Notes: generated from the sequence alone by a model not told the origin. A stretch of 13,616 nt of DNA from Paracoccaceae bacterium (GCA_009920815.1 RFZH01000040.1:1-13616), one strand, 5' to 3'. Counted from the stretch's first letter, positions 1 through 9,036 are shown. Made by a program: numbers and translations.

Positions 1-306
1 AAGGGTTCGACCAAAACGCAAAAAGTCGCCTATCAGGATGCTGATAAAGCAACCTTAGAGCCTATACTTTTATTTGAAGCAGCCTGTGCGCATCATGGCG
101 TGGAACCAGGGGCTGCGGCGCTGCAGTTCTCACTGAATGATCCACGGATAACATCGACCCTTGTAGGGATTTCCAGGCCTGAAAGTGTTGACCGCAATTT
201 GCAGTGGACCGAGACAAAGATTGATCAGGCGTTTTGGGATGATATCGCGGAAATGCCCTATTCAACCGATGATCCCGAAGCGAACCGAGTGTATCGTCCA
301 GGCTAA
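1..306 (+). CDS. Aldo/keto reductase, C-terminal fragment (runs off the left edge)
   Basis: The frame is open from base 1 to a TAA at 304-306, giving the last 101 residues of a protein whose start lies outside the window. The segment STLVGISRPESV, preceded by AAALQFSLNDPRI, matches the C-terminal part of the aldo/keto reductase superfamily. This is the stretch after the barrel strands, where a conserved S.R.E-like motif contributes to NADP(H) binding. The closest group I recall is D-threo-aldose / L-fucose 1-dehydrogenase-like reductases, soluble NAD(P)-dependent enzymes that oxidise sugars or reduce carbonyls. The catalytic Asp-Tyr-Lys-His residues are not in the window, so the substrate cannot be inferred. 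The gene converges on trxA and has no visible functional link to it. The family call is fairly secure; the subfamily is a guess. Confidence 0.75.
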   Translation, partial: KGSTKTQKVAYQDADKATLEPILLFEAACAHHGVEPGAAALQFSLNDPRITSTLVGISRPESVDRNLQWTETKIDQAFWDDIAEMPYSTDDPEANRVYRPG

Positions 307-376
307 AAGATACAATCTGTTTTATGTCTGTGCATCTCCGGTATCTTACCCGAATATATCTTATCCCTTGAAATGC

Positions 377-401
377 AAAACCCCGCGACGATGCGCGGGG
401 T
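377..401 (-). terminator. Rho-independent terminator of trxA
   Basis: CCCCGCG (381-387) and CGCGGGG (394-400) form a perfect 7-bp GC-rich stem around a 6-nt loop, extended by the A380-T401 pair. Read on the minus strand, the stem is followed at once by TTTT (380-377), the usual form of an intrinsic terminator. It lies 22 bp beyond the trxA stop. On the plus strand the stem is followed by TCGTATT, with no clean T-run, so it serves the aldo/keto reductase gene less well. Confidence 0.85.
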
Positions 402-422
402 CGTATTCGGGTTACCGAAAGC

Positions 423-743
423 TTAGATCGATTCTTGGATCCAAGACTGCAACGCTGCTTTTGGTGCTGCGCCTGCGCGGTTTGAAACCACTTGGCCATC
501 TTTGAAAATGAACAGCGCTGGGATACCGCGCACGCCCATTGAAACTGCCGCTTGTGGGTTTGCGTCTACATCAACTTTGGCAATTTTTACCTTACCTTCC
601 AATTCGATGGAGAGTTCTTCTAGAACTGGGCCAATCATTTTGCATGGACCGCACCACTCTGCCCAAAAATCAACAACGACTGGGATGTCGGAATTGCGAA
701 CTTCGGCGTCAAAGGTTGCGTCGGTTACTGCTACTGTTGCCAT
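423..743 (-). CDS. trxA: Thioredoxin TrxA
   Basis: This is a 106-residue, single-domain thioredoxin of the usual length. It is a small cytoplasmic protein disulfide reductant, reduced by thioredoxin reductase, that serves ribonucleotide reductase, methionine sulfoxide reductase and other targets. The active site WCGPCK has its redox cysteines at 31 and 34. The buried Asp is D25 (VDFWAEW), and the cis-proline is P75 in GIPAL. The ATG at 743 is preceded by AGGAGG at ideal spacing, which settles the start. The gene follows addA on the same strand, with a 55-nt gap that holds a possible promoter, and it ends in a strong terminator. It may therefore be read both from its own promoter and as the last gene of the addBA operon. 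Nothing in it looks unusual. Confidence 0.97.
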   Translation of the reverse strand: MATVAVTDATFDAEVRNSDIPVVVDFWAEWCGPCKMIGPVLEELSIELEGKVKIAKVDVDANPQAAVSMGVRGIPALFIFKDGQVVSNRAGAAPKAALQSWIQESI

Positions 744-773
744 GATGGCCTCCTAAACTAAATATTTGACGAT

Positions 774-802
774 AAGGTATGCATCAAGCCGGTAAAGGTC
801 AA
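774..802 (-). promoter_or_regulatory. Possible sigma-70-type promoter for trxA
   Basis: On the minus strand TTGACC (802-797) is followed after exactly 17 nt by TACCTT (779-774). The -35 element is good and the -10 element weak (3 of 6 consensus bases). The -35 overlaps the addA stop codon. A separate promoter fits a gene needed all the time that lies behind a DNA-repair operon. It is inferred from sequence only. Confidence 0.4.
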
Positions 803-2763
803 GATGATGTGTCTTCAGACGCGCTATGCACAAGGGACATATCGTCAATTTTCATGTACTGCGCGGTTTTTGTCCACAAGATACCAGTACAGATTTGATG
901 CCTTGGATACATCTTGCCCAGAGCAGCCCGATAAGCTGCCATTTGGTGCAATATACCTGACGGAATATGATCAGCCGATTGCGGTACTATCGCATTTGTT
1001 TTGTAATCAATAATTTCGATGGTTTCATCGGTTACAACAAGGCGGTCAATGATGCCATAAATCGGCGGGGCATTGGGCCCGTCCAAATGCGCAGATACAC
1101 CAACCTCTGTGAAAGTGTCCGGCGCAAAAATCCAAGCCAGCTGTTGTGATCGTAGAACGGGCAACACATGCGCAAGGATGTCGTCAAGCTCATTTTGGGC
1201 TGCAGTTAAATCAGCATGGTCCAGAATGCGGGGCGCAAGATCAATCCAATGCGCTGGGCTGATGGTTGGTAAATGTTCAAGCAACAGGTGAACCTGTGAT
1301 CCAAATCGCATGGCGGCGTCTTCGTCTCTGCCGTCTGCACCGCCGAGAGCTTTTGGCCCGCCCAAATCAGATGGGGCGATATGTGTGGGGCTGACATTTG
1401 GCGGTGATGCTGTTGCCTGAACCCAATTTGGCAAGCTTGGCGCAGGGCGTTCTTGCAACGGTTCGGATGGCGGTACCGCGGTACTGGGCCAATCAAGGTG
1501 TGCTAGACGCAGACCTGTTCCAAACCCAAAGTCGTGCTCTACCGCACCCGCTTTTGTCATACCGTTCTGAATTTGCCTGTACCACGATGCATAAGGGCCA
1601 TCGACCTCGCCCGATGCCGCGACGATTAACCATTTTTCAGCACGTGTCAGTGCTACATACAAAAGGCGGTCTGCCTCTTGTTGTTCCGCCTCAAGGCGCA
1701 TGTCATATGCGGCGTTGAGTGTTTCAGACATATTGTCCTTGGTGGGTTTCCACATCGCAAACCCGTCAGGCGTAAACAGCAAATCGCCTTTGACCTTTGG
1801 ATCACGCTTTGCAGTGTCGGGCAAAATGACCACGGGGCTTTCTAACCCTTTTGATCCATGCACTGTCATCACGCGAATTTCATCGTTGTCGGCGGACAGT
1901 TGGCGTTTGATTTCAAGTTCGTCAGCGCTGGCCCAGCTGATAAAGCCTGTCAGGCTTGGCGTTTCTGATTGTTCATAGATCAAGGCCTGAGACAACAGTG
2001 TATCGATGGCATCCATCGCCTCTGCGCCCAATCGACCAATCAATCGTTTGCGGCCGTTATGTTTGGTCAAAATACGTTCAAGCAAATCATAGGGACGCAG
2101 AAAATCCGTTTTATCCCTTAGGTCATGGATCATGTGCAGTTCAGTATCATATAAATCTGGCTGATCGCGCAACGCGTGCCAAAGATATTTTGTGTCCCGC
2201 TTATGCGCCAGATCAAACAATCGTTGTTCATCCCAGCCAAACAATGGGCTTTTCAAAGCAATTGCCAGGGCCAAATCATCCTCGGGCGTTGCAAGAAAGT
2301 TCAAAAAGGCAAGCAAATCACGGACTGCCATCTCTTTTTGTACTTTCAGTCGATCTGCCCCCGCCATTGGCAGGCCAATATCCTTGCAAGAGCGGATGAT
2401 TTCTTGGAACAGGGCTGACCGGCTGCGTACAAGAATCATGATATCCCCCGCGCGAATGGGGCGGGGTCCATCATCATGTGGGATCAATGTTTTTTGTGTG
2501 ATCAAACCATGAATGTATGTCGCAATTTGCTTTGCAAGTATCACGTTATGATCCGTTGGGCCGCGTTGATCTACGGGCAAATACCAATCCTGCTTTTCCA
2601 CGTCTTTGGCTTTTTCAACCACGGGCCAAAGGTCAACACGACCCGGTAATTGATCTTTGAACGCGCGGTGTTTTTCTGATGCGGTAAAGCCTGATGCGGA
2701 CCTGCCATCAAATGTGTGGTCGACCACATTGCGCGGGGCTGGTGTCTTGGGCTTCGTCAACAA
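799..2763 (-). pseudogene. addA: AddA helicase-nuclease, C-terminal part of a broken gene
   Basis: This frame encodes the C-terminal two thirds of AddA, the helicase and nuclease subunit of the AddAB double-strand-break repair complex. Numbering within this frame, I see the motif IV region AGDIMILVRSR (about 105-115), motif V MTVHGSKGLE (299-308), motif VI LYVALTRAEKWL (368-379) and a RecB-type nuclease motif IIDYKTN (D586, K588). Homology begins only at about residue 13 (VVDHTFDG). The first dozen residues are the DEAQDTSPAQ-coding DNA read in the wrong frame, so the TTG at 2763 is not a true start. Together with the upstream fragment it makes an addA of 3133 bp, which is not a multiple of three. 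The sequence is otherwise well preserved, which fits a recent lesion or a sequencing/assembly error. The stop is 55 nt before trxA. Confidence 0.85.
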
Positions 2764-3931
2764 GAATATGGTCTATGCCGCCGTCAAGCCTGAATAAGAC
2801 CCATTCAGCCACCAATGGATTGGTCAAAAGATCGCGGGCCTTTAGAATAAGGTCTTCGAAATCCAACCAGCCGCGCAGCTGTTTTTCTTGTGCAAAGCGC
2901 GGTAAAAATTCGCTGGCAAATGCATGTAAAGCTGCTGTGCGCTGGGCATTGATCAGTGCGATCCGCGTTGCTCTAAAGTCTTGGACGCGCAGCATAAGGT
3001 CGTTCAAGTCAACGATGAAAGGTTCGGCTGCGCCTTGCGCTAGGGCTTTTGTTGGAAGGGTTCCGATTTTGGCCGTAAAAGGATTTTTACCCGTTTTTGT
3101 CAGGAACACGTCTTCGAAAATGGCGAGGGTTTGGGGAGAGAGCGCTCTAACACCCGACAGCTTTAGTCCAGCATCTGAATCACGTGGACCGCTTTTTAAT
3201 AGGTGCGGGACCAAATCATTCACCAATTTGATATCTGCGTCGCCAAAATGTTCGTTGATATGATCTGAAACAGTCTTTGCGGCCTCGATTCCAAACTCGG
3301 CGGAGACCTGCGCTTGCGTGTTAGCCGGATGGAAACTGCTACGCTTGGTCAGAATGTCCTTTAGCACTGAGTCGATTGTCGTATCGCTAGAATAGCGCGC
3401 TAGATCGGACATCACGTCATCCAGCGCTGGTGTGCGGGCCATTTTTTCTAATATGTCACGCACTAAAATTGTGATTGATCTTTCATCGGCCTCTTTGAAT
3501 TGGGGTGATACACCTGCTTCGAGGGGAAAGCGGCGCAAGATCGTGGCGCAAAACGAATGGATTGTCTGAATTTTCAATCCGCCTGGTGTTTCGATGGCTT
3601 TGGCAAACAGGGTCCGTGCGTGGCGCAAAGCCTCAGCATCCAGCGACTGTGATAGTCCAAGCTCTGTTAAATCAGATCTAAGGTCTGCGTCATCCCGCAT
3701 CGCCCATGCTCCCAGACGTTTGAAGAGCCTGTTCTGCATTTCTGTGGCGGCGGCCTTGGTATAGGTCAGGCAAAGAATGTTTTCTGGCGAAACACCATCC
3801 AGCAACAGCCGTGCAACGCGGTCTGTCAAAACACGTGTTTTCCCTGACCCCGCGTTTGCGGACAACCATGTTGACACACCGGGTTGCGCAGCTTGGATTT
3901 GGCGTCGTGTTGCATCATTCATTTGTGTCAT
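2708..3931 (-). pseudogene. addA: AddA helicase-nuclease, N-terminal part of a broken gene
   Basis: This 407-codon frame is the N-terminal part of AddA, a UvrD/RecB-type superfamily 1 helicase. It carries Walker A ANAGSGKT (25-32), motif Ia NILCLTYTKAAATEM (51-65) and the start of motif II, HILVDEAQDTSPAQ, with D392 and E393. In AddA homologues DEAQDTSPxQ is followed by W and then about 80 residues containing motif III (GDxxQSIYxF). Here the text changes after Q401 to CGRPHI and a stop. A translation of this piece alone would lack motifs III-VI and the nuclease, so it should not act as a helicase. Its ATG overlaps the addB stop as ATGA (3928-3931), the normal coupled start. The gene arrangement is intact and only the internal junction at about 2727 is abnormal. 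Confidence 0.88.
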
Positions 3932-6861
3932 GTCAGATGATCCTTTTGCGGGTCATCGGTTATATCCCATTCGCCAAAGCGAGACAGTTGATCGTATTCT
4001 GAAAAATCTTCCGTTTTGAACAATGCACGCCGTGCAGTATAACCGCTATCTGGATCAGAGTAGGCCGAAATCAATTTACGGAAACCGTCGCGGGCGGTTG
4101 CGATATCCTCTTTTGCGATGGGCATCGGCTCTTCTTTAGGGGACGATCCCAGGCCAATGAACGCAGCAATGACAACGGCGGCAGGATCAAGACCATCAAA
4201 GCCACCATCCTCAGCGATCATCGATAACAGATAGAGCTGTTTGTCGAAGTATAGCTGTTGGTCTGTCGAGGGGGGCTTGCCTGTTTTATAATCATAAAGC
4301 GCAATTCCATCTGAGTGCGCATCAATCCTGTCGGCGATTGCAGTCAGAGTAAAATCCAGATTTGGAAAGTTTAGCCGCCCTTTGACTTCGTAATTCATGG
4401 GCGTCGCGATGATGCGCCGTTCGGTTTCGCGCGCAACAAACCATTCGGCGATCTGGATCATGCGTGATTGCCAAAACAATTGTGTCACGGCCCATGGTGC
4501 ACGTTCTGCCAGCTTTTCACGCGTGAGTCTGATCAAAGCATCGGCGCGTTGGTCTGCTTGAAATTCGTCCCAACGTTTGCAAAACTCTTCCATGACTTCG
4601 TGAATGATGATGCCACGCAATCGTGCATCTGGTGTTTGATCCAGACTGTCCAAGGACCTGATCCGCAGCACGCGCTTTGCATAGATTGAATACGGATCGC
4701 GAATAAGTGTTTTGATTTCGGTCACAGATAATTCTTTGGGTCGCGCGGATAGGGGCGGGGCAACGCTAGGTCTGCGTGCGGCCGCGATGGACGGCGCATG
4801 ATCAAAGGCAGATGCAAGGTTTAGCCACGCATTGCCACGCGCTTGCATGTCCTCAAACGCCTCGGGCCCTCCGGTTTTATCCAAGCCATTTAGTAAATTT
4901 GAAAGGCGGTTGATCCAGCGCGACGGCACTGTTTCCGCATCGTCTGACCGCATAGACCGCGTTATCCAAACTTGGGTTCCAAGGGTGAAAGCGGTTTGAA
5001 AATCATGCGCCGAAAGTCCAACCTGTCGCTCGGGCAACAAAAGCCCTGCATCTGCACGCATTTTTCGATTCAACCAAGGGTCAGGTGACGGTGGTGCGGG
5101 CCATGTATCTTCGTTCAAACTTGCCAAAATAATGGTATCGGCTGCCTGTACGCGGGCCTCAAGCGTGCCTAGGATTGTGATGTTGGGATGGGGCTGCTTG
5201 AAATCGCGTACTTCGCCCTTGGCTAAGATGCCGGAAAATATATCGACGTAATCGCGAACATCTAACGGTGCAGCGGCGTGTGCCGCGTCTTGCATCGTTG
5301 TAAACAGTGTTCGAACCTGTGCCCCTGCCTTCTTCTGCCACAGTTGCCCTGCATCGTCACTCAGAGATGGTCCCGCAGCAATGTGGGTGGCGGTCGTGCG
5401 ATGATGCTCGACCCAACTGGCAAAATCACTGATGCCTGATCGCTCTGCTTTTAAAATGGCATCGATCACCCAATGCGCCCATACCGGCGCTTGATCATGT
5501 TGGATTGTAATGCACCATTTTTCCAAAATGGCTTGGGTTGGAAAGGGAATACCCTGTTTTCGCAGATACAATTCCAATTCCCGCGTCAACAAAAGATGAT
5601 CGCCACGGGTGTCGCCGCTGTTTGTAATTGGGTGCTTTAATAATGCAAGCAAGCTTGCCGCGGTCATCGGTCGGGAAATTACACCAGCAACTTGACGTAG
5701 GAATCGACCGGGCGGAGATAGCTGTAAAGGCATCCCTGCGCTGTCATCAGGTAAAATATCCCATTTGTCCAAGGCTGCTGTAACTTGGCGCGTTAGCTGC
5801 CGATCAGGAGTGATAAGCGCCACGTTTTCGCCGGTTTCGACCGCTTCACGCATTTTTAACGCAATCGCCAAGGCTTCCAGGCGCTTGTTTGGCGCGTTCA
5901 GCATTGTTATTTCTTGTGTTGCGTGCATTAGGTCCGGCAGAAGCGGCCCATTTTTGCGCCATGTATCTGTTACGGGCGCCGGCAGCAGAGCCAGCGAGAG
6001 TAAAGCGTTGCGTCCTGCGTTGATGGGGGTCATATCTGACCACTCAGGGATTGTCATTGGCTCCATGCCAAAAATTGCGGCAACTTTGGCCAACCGGTAT
6101 TGCGGGTGGTCCTGACCTTGCAACCGATCTGAGAATTGTGCCCATGTCTCTGCTGTCATGTTCCGATCAAGACCAGGCAAGATAACCGCGCCATTCGGAA
6201 GTCGTGATACTGCCGCCATCAGATCCATTGTGGTGCCGCGTGATCCCGTCGATCCTGCGATGAATACAGGGTCTAACAATGGGTTTTTGAACCACTTTGT
6301 GGCAAGGAATTCAATTTGATCACGTAAAAAGCTTTGGGTGTCGGGAACCGTATCTAATGTATCAAGATAAGTGCGGATCAAGGCAAAGAAACGTTTGGCC
6401 CGGGCCCAATGGCCTGACTGGTCAGAGACGTCCAGCGCTTCGATAACAGCTGGGTCAACGCCTTCGCTTTGAACTTCGTCAATCAAATTTGCTAAGCTAT
6501 CACTAAGTGCGTAGACCGACGATCGCGCCGCGAGATCGGGCTGTTCTTGGATCAGGCGGGTGACAAGTTGAACCAGCTCTAGCCGCAAGGCAAGTGATGA
6601 TTTGGGGGATGTCTTTTCAAAATTTCCACAAAGCGTGGTGACATCGGTGACCAGGTGAAATTTTGGATGTAATGTTGCATTGCTGCGGATAAATTCTTGG
6701 CGAATGCGGCGCATCATGCGTGCCGAATTCACGATCACATGCGCGCGCGCCAAAGCGTGCGGGTCTTTATCCGCGAACCGCTGCAATAAACCGCGCACGA
6801 ATGCCTTTGGAAAATCAATACCAAGGCTAACGCCGTAGAGTTTTGAATGCTGCGTTGTCAT
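3928..6861 (-). CDS. addB: Double-strand break repair protein AddB
   Basis: This 977-residue protein is of the length and type of alphaproteobacterial AddB, partner of AddA in processing double-strand DNA ends for RecA-dependent recombination. The C-terminal third holds a PDDEXK nuclease domain, with the block RGIIIHEVMEEF and the catalytic motif DYKTGK (D857, K859). The N-terminal part is helicase-like, but I see no GxGKT Walker A motif. I also do not see the cysteine pattern of the iron-sulfur cluster known from Bacillus AddB. The block LIRDPYSIYAKRVLRI occupies the place where a CP-type motif occurs in cluster-containing relatives. The ATG overlaps the murU stop (ATGA, 6858-6861), and the stop overlaps the addA start in the same way, so it is translationally coupled on both sides. 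The frame is intact, in contrast to addA. Confidence 0.93.
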   Translation of the reverse strand: MTTQHSKLYGVSLGIDFPKAFVRGLLQRFADKDPHALARAHVIVNSARMMRRIRQEFIRSNATLHPKFHLVTDVTTLCGNFEKTSPKSSLALRLELVQLVTRLIQEQPDLAARSSVYALSDSLANLIDEVQSEGVDPAVIEALDVSDQSGHWARAKRFFALIRTYLDTLDTVPDTQSFLRDQIEFLATKWFKNPLLDPVFIAGSTGSRGTTMDLMAAVSRLPNGAVILPGLDRNMTAETWAQFSDRLQGQDHPQYRLAKVAAIFGMEPMTIPEWSDMTPINAGRNALLSLALLPAPVTDTWRKNGPLLPDLMHATQEITMLNAPNKRLEALAIALKMREAVETGENVALITPDRQLTRQVTAALDKWDILPDDSAGMPLQLSPPGRFLRQVAGVISRPMTAASLLALLKHPITNSGDTRGDHLLLTRELELYLRKQGIPFPTQAILEKWCITIQHDQAPVWAHWVIDAILKAERSGISDFASWVEHHRTTATHIAAGPSLSDDAGQLWQKKAGAQVRTLFTTMQDAAHAAAPLDVRDYVDIFSGILAKGEVRDFKQPHPNITILGTLEARVQAADTIILASLNEDTWPAPPSPDPWLNRKMRADAGLLLPERQVGLSAHDFQTAFTLGTQVWITRSMRSDDAETVPSRWINRLSNLLNGLDKTGGPEAFEDMQARGNAWLNLASAFDHAPSIAAARRPSVAPPLSARPKELSVTEIKTLIRDPYSIYAKRVLRIRSLDSLDQTPDARLRGIIIHEVMEEFCKRWDEFQADQRADALIRLTREKLAERAPWAVTQLFWQSRMIQIAEWFVARETERRIIATPMNYEVKGRLNFPNLDFTLTAIADRIDAHSDGIALYDYKTGKPPSTDQQLYFDKQLYLLSMIAEDGGFDGLDPAAVVIAAFIGLGSSPKEEPMPIAKEDIATARDGFRKLISAYSDPDSGYTARRALFKTEDFSEYDQLSRFGEWDITDDPQKDHLT

Positions 6862-7538
6862 AAAAATTCTGCCGCTGCGTAAAAGCTATCTTTTGTTCCA
6901 ATATCATAAATCGATGCAGGATAGACCGCCGAATAGGCGCGCCCCTGCTGTATCAGACTGTCCCAGATTAGGTTCAAAGAAAAGATCGTTTCGTTAATAT
7001 TGTGCACTGGATGCGTTTTTATGATCTGAATACCGGCGTATGTTAGCGGGCCTCTTCGCGTGATGCGCCCTTTGGGATCAGCGGCAAAATCACCTGATCC
7101 AGCATGCCCAATGGCGCGTTCCGCCGGCACACACAAAAGTAAAGCATCCATGGCCTTTGGGTCCCACGCGTTAACCAAGACAGATAACGGATTCGGTCCC
7201 AGCCACAATGTGTCCGAATTCATTGTAATGACCGTCTCGGTCGGGATGTGCGGCAATGCGGCCTTTAACCCGCCGCCGGTTTCCAACACTTTAGGCTGTT
7301 CGTGCAAAACGGTGACGGGACTGTTTGCAAAATGGTCCAACACTTTTTCAGCGTGGTAATGGGCGTTAACAAGCACTGTGTTTGGTTCAAAATCCCAGAC
7401 GTGATCTAGCGCTTGATCAATCAGGGTCCGACCCTTCAGCGGCAAAAGTGGCTTTGGGCAATTTTTGGTCAGCTCGCCCATGCGGGTGCCAAAGCCAGCT
7501 GCAAATATCATGACCGATATATCTTTAGATTTAATCAT
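6858..7538 (-). CDS. murU: MurU-type nucleotidyltransferase (N-acetylmuramate 1-phosphate uridylyltransferase)
   Basis: This 226-residue sugar-phosphate nucleotidyltransferase has the signature AAGFGTRM (13-20), the PKPLLP block (28-33), ETGGG (86-90) and the metal-binding NSD (107-109). In the Pseudomonas-type cell-wall recycling route, MurU converts MurNAc-1-phosphate and UTP to UDP-MurNAc, bypassing de novo, fosfomycin-sensitive synthesis. The adjacent upstream gene encodes an AmgK-like sugar kinase that would supply the substrate, which favours MurU over a general NDP-hexose pyrophosphorylase. The ATG at 7538 overlaps the amgK stop by 8 nt. M10 (just before IFAAGFGTRM) is an alternative start that would match shorter relatives, but coupling supports the first. 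The exact sugar specificity is inferred from the gene pair. Confidence 0.85.
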   Translation of the reverse strand: MIKSKDISVMIFAAGFGTRMGELTKNCPKPLLPLKGRTLIDQALDHVWDFEPNTVLVNAHYHAEKVLDHFANSPVTVLHEQPKVLETGGGLKAALPHIPTETVITMNSDTLWLGPNPLSVLVNAWDPKAMDALLLCVPAERAIGHAGSGDFAADPKGRITRRGPLTYAGIQIIKTHPVHNINETIFSLNLIWDSLIQQGRAYSAVYPASIYDIGTKDSFYAAAEFL

Positions 7539-8523
7539 GTGTCAGCCATGCAATATGATCTGCGGTTGGTTCAGGGATTAGCGCATGTATCGTGTTGCCA
7601 AGTGGTGCTAGGGTCTGGTGTGTAAGCCCTTCTTGGATATAGCGCCATGTTCGATCTGCCCAAGCCAGATAATGGGGGCGCCCCTGTTTTGCCAGTTTCG
7701 CAAAGACGCCCAATATTCTTAGGTTACGCTGAACGTTTATCGCGTGCATCGCCGCTCCAAATTGATCAAGATCGTCCTGTGTTTTTTGGATATAGTGTTC
7801 AACCATCTTTGCCCTGAGATCTGGCGCAATGTCGCGACGTACATCATACAGCAGAGACGCAAGATCATAGGCAGGGTGCGTTAAAAACGCATCTTGAAAA
7901 TCGATGATCCCAACTTTGGCGATACCTGACTTGTGTCCAGCCCAGATCAGGTTTTCGGCGTGACAATCCCGCAAGGACAAGGTCATTTTACCCGTGAGAT
8001 TTTGTTTGAGGATCTGATAAAGATGCGTGGTCAGGTCTTGCCGTTGGTGATCCGGTATGGTGGTCACGCAGTAGTATTGGAATACAGGATCAATCATTGC
8101 GGCCAGTGTTTCTGGGTCGCCTAGGGGAACTTCGATATCGCCGCCGTGTAGACGCAGATGTGCCAACATATCCACCGCACTGATATAGCGTTCAAATTGC
8201 AGTTGAGGCGTGGCGATGAATTCATCTGCAAATCTGCGTTCGCCAAGATCTTCGGTGATCATAAGTGTTTGCGTGGGATTGATCGCCAAAATTTCAGGCG
8301 CCCCTAGCCCGATGCCGCGTAAATGTTGGGTTAGACGAATGATGTCTTTTGGGTTTTCTGCTGCATCTGGCGGGATCTGCATCAAAATTGCGGTGCCCGA
8401 TGCGGGGTCGCTCAGTCGATAAAAAATGCGCTTTGACGCATCTTGTTTTATGGGTGTGACCCGTGCTTTGGCCCATCCGTGGTCTGCCAAAAAAGCGTCG
8501 AATGCGCACGCACGTTCAGTCAT
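7531..8523 (-). CDS. amgK: AmgK-type anomeric MurNAc/GlcNAc kinase (aminoglycoside phosphotransferase fold)
   Basis: This 330-residue protein has the aminoglycoside-phosphotransferase / choline-kinase fold. The Brenner-type catalytic loop is LRDCHAENLIW, with catalytic D186 and N191. The metal-binding DFQD motif follows, with D208 in GIIDFQDA, and then the usual HPAYDLASLLYD block. Family members next to MurU phosphorylate MurNAc or GlcNAc at the anomeric carbon, making the 1-phosphate used by MurU in peptidoglycan recycling. The residue before the catalytic Asp is Arg, as is common in the AmgK-like group. Its start overlaps the tsaE stop (ATGACTGA, 8516-8523) and its end overlaps the murU start by 8 nt. 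Such proteins are often mislabelled as aminoglycoside resistance enzymes; context argues against that here. Confidence 0.87.
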   Translation of the reverse strand: MTERACAFDAFLADHGWAKARVTPIKQDASKRIFYRLSDPASGTAILMQIPPDAAENPKDIIRLTQHLRGIGLGAPEILAINPTQTLMITEDLGERRFADEFIATPQLQFERYISAVDMLAHLRLHGGDIEVPLGDPETLAAMIDPVFQYYCVTTIPDHQRQDLTTHLYQILKQNLTGKMTLSLRDCHAENLIWAGHKSGIAKVGIIDFQDAFLTHPAYDLASLLYDVRRDIAPDLRAKMVEHYIQKTQDDLDQFGAAMHAINVQRNLRILGVFAKLAKQGRPHYLAWADRTWRYIQEGLTHQTLAPLGNTIHALIPEPTADHIAWLTHD

Positions 8524-8989
8524 TGTGTATCGCCGTCATTCGTGCCGGCCAAGTTGGATCATCGGATGCTAGTGTAATTTGCCGTGCATCCGCCCCGGTC
8601 ACAGAAATATCCAGTGTTAGCCCATTTTCGGGCGTTAAATCGCCCAAACGATCAGGCCATTCGATCAGGCAAACAGCCGTTTCAAAGGCATCTGCTAAGC
8701 CCAGTTCGATCACTTCATCTGGGCCGGTCAGGCGATAAAGATCTGCGTGCCAGATTTCACCGATGCGGGTATCGTATGTTTGAACCAAGGTGAATGTTGG
8801 CGATGGTACATCCTCGGGAATATCTTGAACAGATTGGATAAGGGCGCGCGCCAAATAACTTTTGCCAGCGCCAATGTCACCAACCAATAGCACGACATCG
8901 CCCGCCGTCAGGATTGAGCCAAGTTGCTGTGCGAATTCACCTGTCTTTTCAGGTGTATCAAAAGAAAGTTGGGCAAAGATATTGTTCAT
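8516..8989 (-). CDS. tsaE: tRNA threonylcarbamoyladenosine biosynthesis ATPase TsaE
   Basis: This 157-residue P-loop ATPase works with TsaB, TsaD and TsaC to make t6A37 in ANN-decoding tRNAs, an essential modification in many bacteria. Family marks are Walker A GDIGAGKS (37-44), the block PSPTFTLVQTY (62-72), HADLYRL (81-87) and LIEWPDRL (108-115). I chose the ATG at 8989 because homology starts there and the length fits the family. The frame stays open further upstream to 9142, but that part overlaps the PAS-protein gene and resembles nothing. No Shine-Dalgarno sequence precedes the start. Instead a palindrome lies at 8996-9011, and a 4-codon reading frame (ATG at 9000) ends in TGA overlapping the tsaE ATG. 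It is the first gene of the overlapping set tsaE-amgK-murU-addB-addA. Confidence 0.93.
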   Translation of the reverse strand: MNNIFAQLSFDTPEKTGEFAQQLGSILTAGDVVLLVGDIGAGKSYLARALIQSVQDIPEDVPSPTFTLVQTYDTRIGEIWHADLYRLTGPDEVIELGLADAFETAVCLIEWPDRLGDLTPENGLTLDISVTGADARQITLASDDPTWPARMTAIHND

Positions 8990-8995
8990 GTTTGG

Positions 8996-9011
8996 ACCAT
9001 GCCAGCATGGT
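8996..9011. repeat. Palindrome just upstream of tsaE
   Basis: ACCATGC (8996-9002) and GCATGGT (9005-9011) are perfect 7-base inverted arms separated by CA. As RNA this could form a 6-bp stem with a 4-nt loop. It ends 6 nt before the tsaE start, where a Shine-Dalgarno sequence would normally be. It is not a terminator, because on the minus strand the T-run (9012-9018) precedes rather than follows the stem. Confidence 0.6.
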
Positions 9012-9036
9012 AAAAAAAGAACAAGTGGCTTTGCCG

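Noticed and set aside
7531..8523. Aminoglycoside resistance phosphotransferase
   Set aside because: The fold is the same, but the coupling to murU and the chromosomal core-operon context favour the AmgK sugar kinase role.
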